This document shows, piece by piece, positions 6,218 through 11,606 of a DNA stretch of 11,606 nucleotides. The position numbers were made by a program, and so were the translations under genes. Source of the DNA: Victivallales bacterium (GTDB lineage Bacteria > Verrucomicrobiota > Lentisphaeria > Oligosphaerales > Oligosphaeraceae); the NCBI GenBank assembly GCA_017963875.1, contig JAGCTA010000220.1:1-11606 (forward strand), in the 5' to 3' direction. The notes under the pieces were generated by a model. That model ran no database searches and was not told the DNA's origin. It saw nothing but the letters and a program-made list of their open reading frames with translations. How positions within the stretch are numbered: the first letter of the stretch is position 1; each line of letters begins with the position of its first letter.

Positions 6218-8785
6218 ATGCGAAGTAAAAATCTGAAGGCTATTCTTTTTACTATTTTCCTTCTTCAGGTCTGTTGTCTATTATCTCAGGGGATTGAGAG
6301 TTTTCATCATATTGAAATCAAGGACAAAGGGCTTGTCCCTGAAAAAGCACCAGAACAAGTATTCCTGTTAGATTTTGCCAATGCTGACTCCAAATGGGCG
6401 GATATTGAAAACCACGAGAACAAAATCGTTATGGGATTGGGAGAGAAACTCGGTCAACGCGGCTTCTTTCTCATGGGACCAGATACCCCGAAAGAAGGTC
6501 TGAAGAAGTCGTCGGACACAGCATGGCAATTGCGGTCGGTACAGTTTTCAGTTCAAGGTATGACGAAATTGTCTGGAGTCATTGATTTCTACTCCAACTG
6601 TGCTTTCACTGGGTATTTCGCCCCTTACAGAGAAAACTATGTCAATTCCATCTACTGGTTTGCTGACAACGGATCTTCTTTGGGCCGCACGGCCTTCCCC
6701 GTATCCATCAAGGAAATAGGACATAATCCAGTCGCCTTCCGCGTTGTCGTGCCAGAGCGGGCCGCAAGGGCGAGCATTGCCCTTGGCGCGGACAGCCCGA
6801 ATCTCAAGGCGGGAGACATCCTTCTTATTTCTCGTGTCACAGTAGGCGGTATGCCAGTCCACGGCGGTACCTATTGCACGGACGGCGAGGTGACCATGCC
6901 GCCCATACGCTATGCCCCTGGCAAGCCAATCTGCACTTTCATTGCTGACATGCCCGAAGGGACTGCCGTCATTGCAGAAACGGCTTTTTCTCCTGACAAA
7001 GGCGGAGCGCCAGCGGAGTTCTCCCCATTCGGCTCCAATGACCAGCCTGTTCCCAAAGGAACCGCATGGGTTAAATGCCGTTTAAAATTCCAAACCAACG
7101 GAATTTCCTGCCCCATGCTTCGTTCTGTGACCATCTGCGGCAGGACAATCGCCTGCTGGGCATCGCTGACCGCTGAGAAAAATGTTGTCATTCGTCGAAA
7201 AGAGGACATTGCGAAGACCCAAGGACAGAAGATTTCAGCAGTGAGGCTACCCGTTATCCGAAGAACCTCTCAATCCCCGTCTCCCGACCCAACCCAGGCA
7301 TTTATATTCTCTGTCACGCATGACATGCCCATCAATTGGCGTACATTGAAAGTCATCATTGACGGTCAGGATATCACGACCAAACTGACGAGGGCTGAAC
7401 TAGGTTTCCCTCCGCCAACACTGGAGTCTGTTTCCTTCACTTATGCACCCGCCGAACCCTTTGCCATGCGGACTGTCCACAAGGCTGTCGTAACTATCTG
7501 CGACATCTACGGCACCGTTGCCAATACCAACCTGTATTTCTTTTTTGACGCTCCCTTGGAAAAGAATGTCGTTACCTTGCGGGACGATGGGGGACTGTTG
7601 GTGGACGGGAAGCCATTCTTTCCTATTTGCGCCTCATACGTCATTCCTCTTCCTGAAAACGGCAACAGCCTGGACAATGCCTATTCCTGGCTGAGGGAGA
7701 CGGGGTTCAACACCATCATCGCCAATCCCGCATTCGTCATGAAGCAGGGTGGACGCGATAATTTCAAAGAAAATTTCAAGGCCTATATGGACAAGGCGGC
7801 TGAATATGGTCTTAAGACTTATTTCCCGCCTGGAAATACTGGCGGGGGCAACTGCAAGGATACGGATGCAATTCTGAGTACTATCGTCAGATACTATCGC
7901 CATCCTGCCGTTTTGACCTGGTATATCGGCGATGACACTCTGACCCACAATACTCCTGAAGAGATGAAAATGAAAATAGAGGCAATCAAGGCAGTCGATC
8001 CTTACCATCCGACCTGCCAGGCGGACGCCGTTTTCTCATTTTATCCTTCGATTTTCGCTCCTGTTGCCACTGAGGACGATGCATCACGCTATCGTCCCGT
8101 AGTCAACTTCACTGATATCTTCCGTGCCGAACTCTATCCAGTCCGTAACTACTCCGAGCAGAATTCGAGGGACTGCGTGCCCAGCGTCATTGCAGACATG
8201 AGGACTATTTTACGGGACATTCGCGACAAGGCGACCACACCCAAGAACATCTGGGGCATCGTCCAATATTTCGAGGGATGGTGCAGAGCAAATGAAGAAC
8301 CCGAATGGAAACGCTTTCCCACCTGGCAAGAACTTCGTGCGATGACTTGGGCCACTCTTATCCATAACGCGCGGGCAATTAACTGGTACACCTATCACTA
8401 TAACAAGGACAAGTTCGCCCATGGTTTCATGTACAAGGCGGAAACTCGCCGCAATATACAGAGGATTCTCCAGGAGATTGTACCGCTCGTCGATGTTCTT
8501 GTTGAGCGTGCCGATGGCCCCACCCCAACCGTCACCATACTTGAAGGTCCAGCAACAGACGTGCTTAAGAACGACTCCATCAGCGTCATGGTGCGCAGGC
8601 ATGATGGCTTCACCTACCTGTTTGCAGTCAATTCGGCATACAAGCCAGTCAGGGCAAGAATCTCTGCCCCTGGTCTTTCCAGCGGCACAGTCCTCTACGA
8701 AGACAACCGTTCCATCACTGTGGTGGATGGCTTTGTTACGGACGTTTTCCAGCCTAATGAAGTTCACATCTACAAACTGAATTGA
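6218..8785 (+). CDS. Exported multi-domain GH-like TIM-barrel protein (clan GH-A-like)
   Basis: An 855-residue protein with an N-terminal signal peptide (basic RSKNLK, then a hydrophobic core from about A8 to L22; cleavage near residues 24-27), so probably exported. Residues about 45-210 look like a jelly-roll carbohydrate-binding module, about 235-310 and 345-455 like Ig/fibronectin-like beta domains. From about 460 the line LLVDGKPFFPIC (residues 460-471) opens a TIM barrel of the kind in GH2, GH5 and GH42-like proteins. HPAVLTWYIGDDT (W568, D572, D573) occupies the place where relatives carry a Trp...Asp-Glu-Pro motif with the presumed acid/base Glu; here the Glu is Asp. IWGIVQYFEGW (Q683, E686) may be the strand with the nucleophile, then a characteristic LRAMTWATLIHNARAINWY stretch. 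The last 65 or so residues form a small beta domain. Enzyme specificity cannot be read, and the Asp substitution leaves activity open. It follows the fusion gene by 49 bp, probably in the same operon, with only a weak ribosome binding site. Confidence 0.
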   Translation: MRSKNLKAILFTIFLLQVCCLLSQGIESFHHIEIKDKGLVPEKAPEQVFLLDFANADSKWADIENHENKIVMGLGEKLGQRGFFLMGPDTPKEGLKKSSDTAWQLRSVQFSVQGMTKLSGVIDFYSNCAFTGYFAPYRENYVNSIYWFADNGSSLGRTAFPVSIKEIGHNPVAFRVVVPERAARASIALGADSPNLKAGDILLISRVTVGGMPVHGGTYCTDGEVTMPPIRYAPGKPICTFIADMPEGTAVIAETAFSPDKGGAPAEFSPFGSNDQPVPKGTAWVKCRLKFQTNGISCPMLRSVTICGRTIACWASLTAEKNVVIRRKEDIAKTQGQKISAVRLPVIRRTSQSPSPDPTQAFIFSVTHDMPINWRTLKVIIDGQDITTKLTRAELGFPPPTLESVSFTYAPAEPFAMRTVHKAVVTICDIYGTVANTNLYFFFDAPLEKNVVTLRDDGGLLVDGKPFFPICASYVIPLPENGNSLDNAYSWLRETGFNTIIANPAFVMKQGGRDNFKENFKAYMDKAAEYGLKTYFPPGNTGGGNCKDTDAILSTIVRYYRHPAVLTWYIGDDTLTHNTPEEMKMKIEAIKAVDPYHPTCQADAVFSFYPSIFAPVATEDDASRYRPVVNFTDIFRAELYPVRNYSEQNSRDCVPSVIADMRTILRDIRDKATTPKNIWGIVQYFEGWCRANEEPEWKRFPTWQELRAMTWATLIHNARAINWYTYHYNKDKFAHGFMYKAETRRNIQRILQEIVPLVDVLVERADGPTPTVTILEGPATDVLKNDSISVMVRRHDGFTYLFAVNSAYKPVRARISAPGLSSGTVLYEDNRSITVVDGFVTDVFQPNEVHIYKLN

Positions 8786-8846
8786 TCAATCTTTGCAATT
8801 TCCATTTGTACAATCCCCATGCTCACGGCAAGTTAAGCGTAATGTA

Positions 8847-8875
8847 TTGTATTGTAATTGAAGGAATGTTATATT
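8847..8875 (+). promoter_or_regulatory. Putative promoter for GH2/esterase genes
   Basis: TTGTAT (8847-8852) and TATATT (8870-8875) are 17 bases apart. The -10 matches consensus at 5 of 6 positions, the -35 at 3 of 6. Transcription would start near 8882, giving a leader of about 86 bases to ATG 8968. The -10 lies inside GTTATATTAA, the same 10-base word that holds the predicted -10 of the EEP gene, which supports both predictions a little. Confidence 0.
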
Positions 8876-8885
8876 AACTTAAGTT
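8876..8885. repeat. Perfect 10-base palindrome AACTTAAGTT, possible operator
   Basis: The palindrome overlaps or directly follows the predicted transcription start of the GH2 gene, a usual place for a repressor site. AT-rich palindromes of this size arise by chance fairly often, so this is a suggestion only. Confidence 0.
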
Positions 8886-8967
8886 TCAAGTATTTTTATA
8901 TTCAAAAGTATCGTCCTGTTTGGTTGAAAGTGCTCCTGAGCATTTTCAACAAGCCATTGAACAAATC

Positions 8968-11493
8968 ATGAAAATTACACTGGATGGTCATTGGAAAGTC
9001 ATTGGGTTTTCACCAGACGGCAAGACACTGGAGTTGGATGGCCTTGTTCCTGGTTGCGTGCACACTGACCTGCTCAAAGCAGGTATCCTGCCAGACCTTT
9101 TCTGGCGAGACAATGCGGTACAGGCACGCTGGGTTGAAACGTGGAACTGGGCATACGAAAGGGAGTTCGATGTTCCTGCTGCCGCACCAGATGCGACACT
9201 AGATTTTGAGGGCTTGGACACATATTGCACTGTATGCCTGAATGATCAGGTCGTTGGGAGGGCGGACAATATGTTCTTGTCACACTCCTTCCCTGCACGA
9301 GGTTTGAAGAAGGGCGTGAACACAATCCGCCTGATTTTCCAATCTCCCATTACCCAGACCAACGGATTGCCGAAGAGGGGGGCAGCCTTCACTGCGGAAC
9401 GCCTCTATACCCGACGTCTTCAATGTACATACTCATGGGACTGGGTGGACCGATTTGTGACGATGGGGTGTTTTCGCAGTGCCTGCCTGCATATCCCTGA
9501 AAGTCGTGAAATCGCCGACCTGCGTATGGAAACACGTGCCGTGGACAGTCTTGGAGCACAACTATACTGCTGTGTCTCCTTCTCTGGCGAGGCAACCGAT
9601 GTGTTTTGCCGCCTGACACTTGACGCCCCAGATGGCATGCAGGTGCTCTCCAAACGGCGTCGTGTCGTAGAGGCGACGATGACTGAGTGGCTCGATGTGG
9701 AGAATCCCCGTCTATGGTGGCCCAACGGCTATGGCGAGCAACCGTTGTACCGTTTGACAGCCCAACTTGAAACCGAGGCTGGCGAGCCTCTTGATAGTCG
9801 CTCAATGGCAGTGGGCATCCGCACTCTGCGCATTGTGCAGCACAGAGACAAGCCAGGCAGCGTGTCGTTTGCCCGTTGTCAGCAAATCAAGAATGGTCCG
9901 CATGTTTCTGGAAAAAGAGCGTTCTGGGACCGCAATCGTGAGGACGAGTTCTCTTCATTTACCCTCTTGGTCAACAACGTACCAATCTTTTGCAAGGGCG
10001 CGAATTGGGTCCCTTGCGAACCATTTCCATCTCATGAGAGCCAAGAGAAGATCGGTCGGCTGCTGGAAATGACCAGGCAGGCCAATGCCAATATGGTTCG
10101 TGTCTGGGGCGGCGGACTTTTCGAACAGGATTTCTTCTACGACGAATGTGACCGACTTGGCCTGCTGGTCACGCAGGATTTCCTGATGGCTTGCGGTAGT
10201 TATCCAGAAGATGACCCAGATTTTCTGAGTCAATTGCGTCTGGAGGCAGAGCACGCATGCCGTCGTCTTCGCAACCATCCCTGTCTTGCCTGGTGGTCAG
10301 GGGATAACGAAAACGGCATGGGGGCGGACGAGGATATGGTTGACTATGGTGGCCGTCGTGCCGCCATGCGCACCATTGGTCCCGTCATTGAAAGGCTTGA
10401 TCCCAATCGACCGTTCCTGCCATCCAGCCCATACAAGGGGCGTCCGTTTGGCTCCATCACCTGCGGCACCACCCACAATACGAACTACCTTGGCGAGTGG
10501 TTCTCCTATATCCGCCAGCATGAAATGATGGATTATCGCGTTTACTTTGAAAACTACCTTTCGCGCTTTTGCGCGGAGGAACCGTGCATGGGATTTGACC
10601 GTCCCTCGTCATTGCGCCGTTTTATGACCGAAGAGGATATTTACGGTGAAAACGACTCCATGCTACGGTTTCATACCAAGAACAACCCTTCAGAGGTATT
10701 CCGTGAGTTCCAGATATACGACTACCTCTGCGCCATCACTGACAAGTTGTTTGGACCTGGAGCGTGCCCCGAAGACAGAATTCTGAAGCGCCAGTACGTC
10801 CAGTACGAATGGATTCGCATTACCATGGAGCAGTATCGCCGCGAAAAGTGGTTTTCCTCAGGCTTGCTCTACTGGATGCTGAATGACATCTGGCCCGCCA
10901 ACGGATGGGCTGTTGTGGATTACTATGTTCGCCCGAAGGCGGCATGGTATGCGTTGCGTCGTACCTGCGCCAGAGTCATTGCCACCATCGGCAAAGGGGA
11001 GGGCGAAACCGTCCGTCTTTCCGTATGCGTGGATGGCCGTGCGGCGGCGGCTGGCACGGCGCGGATTTTTCTTCAGCCATTCAATTCCCCCAATCCACTA
11101 TGGGAGAAAACTGTGGACTACCGTGTGGAAGCCAATTCCAGCCAGGTCGTTTTGGAGGACACGCCTCCAGTCGCTGGACCTGATGTTCTCCTAATGGCTG
11201 AAATCAAGGGAGATGACTACTATGACCGTACATGGCTTTTCGAGCACCGTCCACAGGACTGTCATTTCCCAGACACTTCGCCGCAGGTCATCGCCACGGA
11301 GGAGTCAGCAATTACCTTGCAGGCCAGCCAGTATGTCCATGCCGTTGAATTGGATGGCGATTGCCTTTTTGAAGACAATTTCTTCTCCATGCTGCCTGGC
11401 GAAAAGCGTACCATCCACTATCAGCGAGAAGGAGACGGAACCATCTGGGTGCGCGCACTAAACTCATCTCAACCATCGACAATAATCTCTTGA
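8968..11493 (+). CDS. GH2 beta-mannosidase-type glycoside hydrolase
   Basis: An 842-residue, full-length GH2 enzyme with the layout of beta-mannosidases, which release mannose from non-reducing ends. Residues about 1-190 are the sugar-binding jelly roll (ITLDGHWKV, VPGCVHTDLL, WNWAYEREF), followed by an Ig-like domain ending near LWWPNGYGEQPLY (residues 249-261). The TIM barrel follows, with CKGANWVPCEPF (342-353), VRVWGGGLFE (377-386) and QDFLMAC (403-409). The acid/base is E448 in SGDNEN, where most relatives read G-N-N-E. The likely nucleophile is E537 in RFCAEEP. WMLNDIWP (636-643) closes the barrel, and a further beta domain forms the C-terminus. No signal peptide is present, so action is probably cytoplasmic. 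I chose ATG 8968 because the family's homology starts there; TTG 8920 would add 16 residues with no ribosome binding site. Specificity for mannose is inferred from overall resemblance; glucosaminidase or another GH2 activity is possible. Confidence 0.
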   Translation: MKITLDGHWKVIGFSPDGKTLELDGLVPGCVHTDLLKAGILPDLFWRDNAVQARWVETWNWAYEREFDVPAAAPDATLDFEGLDTYCTVCLNDQVVGRADNMFLSHSFPARGLKKGVNTIRLIFQSPITQTNGLPKRGAAFTAERLYTRRLQCTYSWDWVDRFVTMGCFRSACLHIPESREIADLRMETRAVDSLGAQLYCCVSFSGEATDVFCRLTLDAPDGMQVLSKRRRVVEATMTEWLDVENPRLWWPNGYGEQPLYRLTAQLETEAGEPLDSRSMAVGIRTLRIVQHRDKPGSVSFARCQQIKNGPHVSGKRAFWDRNREDEFSSFTLLVNNVPIFCKGANWVPCEPFPSHESQEKIGRLLEMTRQANANMVRVWGGGLFEQDFFYDECDRLGLLVTQDFLMACGSYPEDDPDFLSQLRLEAEHACRRLRNHPCLAWWSGDNENGMGADEDMVDYGGRRAAMRTIGPVIERLDPNRPFLPSSPYKGRPFGSITCGTTHNTNYLGEWFSYIRQHEMMDYRVYFENYLSRFCAEEPCMGFDRPSSLRRFMTEEDIYGENDSMLRFHTKNNPSEVFREFQIYDYLCAITDKLFGPGACPEDRILKRQYVQYEWIRITMEQYRREKWFSSGLLYWMLNDIWPANGWAVVDYYVRPKAAWYALRRTCARVIATIGKGEGETVRLSVCVDGRAAAAGTARIFLQPFNSPNPLWEKTVDYRVEANSSQVVLEDTPPVAGPDVLLMAEIKGDDYYDRTWLFEHRPQDCHFPDTSPQVIATEESAITLQASQYVHAVELDGDCLFEDNFFSMLPGEKRTIHYQREGDGTIWVRALNSSQPSTIIS

Positions 11494-11508
11494 GGAAGAA
11501 ATTTCACC

Positions 11509-11606
11509 ATGGCCTTTCTAACTTGTCATTTCCATTCAGATGTATTAGCCAAAGCCTGTGATATGAACGTAATCATCCCGCAGAAGCCACGCAAGGCGGG
11601 ATGCCC
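11509..11606 (+). CDS. Putative esterase, EstA/FrmB-like alpha/beta hydrolase (5' fragment)
   Basis: Only the first 32 complete codons are inside the window. The N-terminus (MAFLTCHFHSDVLAKACDMN, then VIIPQ) matches the opening of alpha/beta-hydrolase esterases of the EstA/S-formylglutathione-hydrolase-like group, many of which are acetyl esterases encoded in glycan loci: MAF-x-C-x-F-x-S, then a strand ending in V-I-P. The catalytic Ser, Asp and His would lie beyond the edge. The ATG is 15 bases after the GH2 stop, and GAGGA overlaps that stop codon about 12 bases upstream, so the gene is very likely co-transcribed and perhaps translationally coupled. No signal peptide is visible. A role in deacylating the oligosaccharides that the GH2 enzyme cleaves is an inference from context. 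Confidence 0.
   Translation, partial: MAFLTCHFHSDVLAKACDMNVIIPQKPRKAGC

Larger units (their letters stand above)
8786..8967 (+). other. AT-rich intergenic control region upstream of GH2 gene
   Basis: A 182-bp gap, clearly more AT-rich than the genes around it and far longer than the 30 and 49 bp gaps in the preceding set. It contains a promoter-like pair (8847-8875), a 10-base perfect palindrome (8876-8885), a tandem TATTG (8845-8854) and a palindrome ATTGATCAAT (8781-8790) across the stop of the upstream gene. No GC-rich hairpin with a T-run is present, so I see no intrinsic terminator. Confidence 0.

Noticed and set aside
8210..8767. 185-codon minus-strand ORF
   Set aside because: Antisense shadow within the exported TIM-barrel gene; no domain features and no separate promoter.
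8781..8790. Palindrome ATTGATCAAT at the stop of the TIM-barrel gene as a terminator
   Set aside because: The palindrome is AT-rich, has no loop and is not followed by a T-run.
8920..8967. TTG start adding 16 residues to the GH2 protein
   Set aside because: No Shine-Dalgarno before the TTG, and GH2 similarity begins just after ATG 8968.

Overview
This window reads as part of a carbohydrate-degradation locus from a CAZyme-rich environmental or gut bacterium. It holds seven genes, of which the first and last run off the edges. The mix of an (alpha/alpha)6-barrel glycosidase, a multi-domain exported TIM-barrel protein, a GH2 beta-mannosidase-type enzyme, a CBM9-like/PHP fusion and an esterase resembles loci of Lentisphaerota, Kiritimatiellota or other PVC-group bacteria. 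That assignment rests on gene style only; there is no rRNA, tRNA or other phylogenetic marker here, so it is tentative.

Layout. Minus strand, left side: an exported GH63/MGH1-like glycosidase (1-1510, C-terminus missing) lies 47 bp downstream of an endonuclease/exonuclease/phosphatase (EEP) family protein (1558-2382). A 273-bp divergent intergenic region (2383-2655) separates this pair from the plus-strand set: a small PHP-domain metallohydrolase (2656-3465), a large CBM9-like/PHP fusion (3496-6168) and an exported GH-like TIM-barrel protein (6218-8785). Those three are spaced 30 and 49 bp apart and look like one operon. After a 182-bp AT-rich gap with its own promoter-like sequences come a GH2 beta-mannosidase-type enzyme (8968-11493) and, 15 bp later, the start of an EstA/FrmB-like esterase (11509 to the window end).

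How they may work together (inference). The two proteins with signal peptides would act on glycan outside the cytoplasm. The GH2 enzyme has no signal peptide and would finish imported oligosaccharides from the non-reducing end. The esterase would remove acyl groups. The unusual part is the presence of three metal-dependent, phosphoesterase-type folds (EEP, PHP, CBM9-like/PHP) inside a glycosidase locus. One reading is that the substrate is a decorated mannose-containing glycan, carrying phosphate or other ester groups that must come off before the glycosidases can work. No transporter, SusC/D pair, regulator, sulfatase, mobile element, CRISPR array or RNA gene is visible in the window.

The large plus-strand ORFs inside 1-1510 and most other overlapping ORFs are shadows of these genes. 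Two 10-base words are shared between the divergent region and the gap upstream of the GH2 gene; one of them covers the predicted -10 element of both promoters, which may indicate co-regulation.
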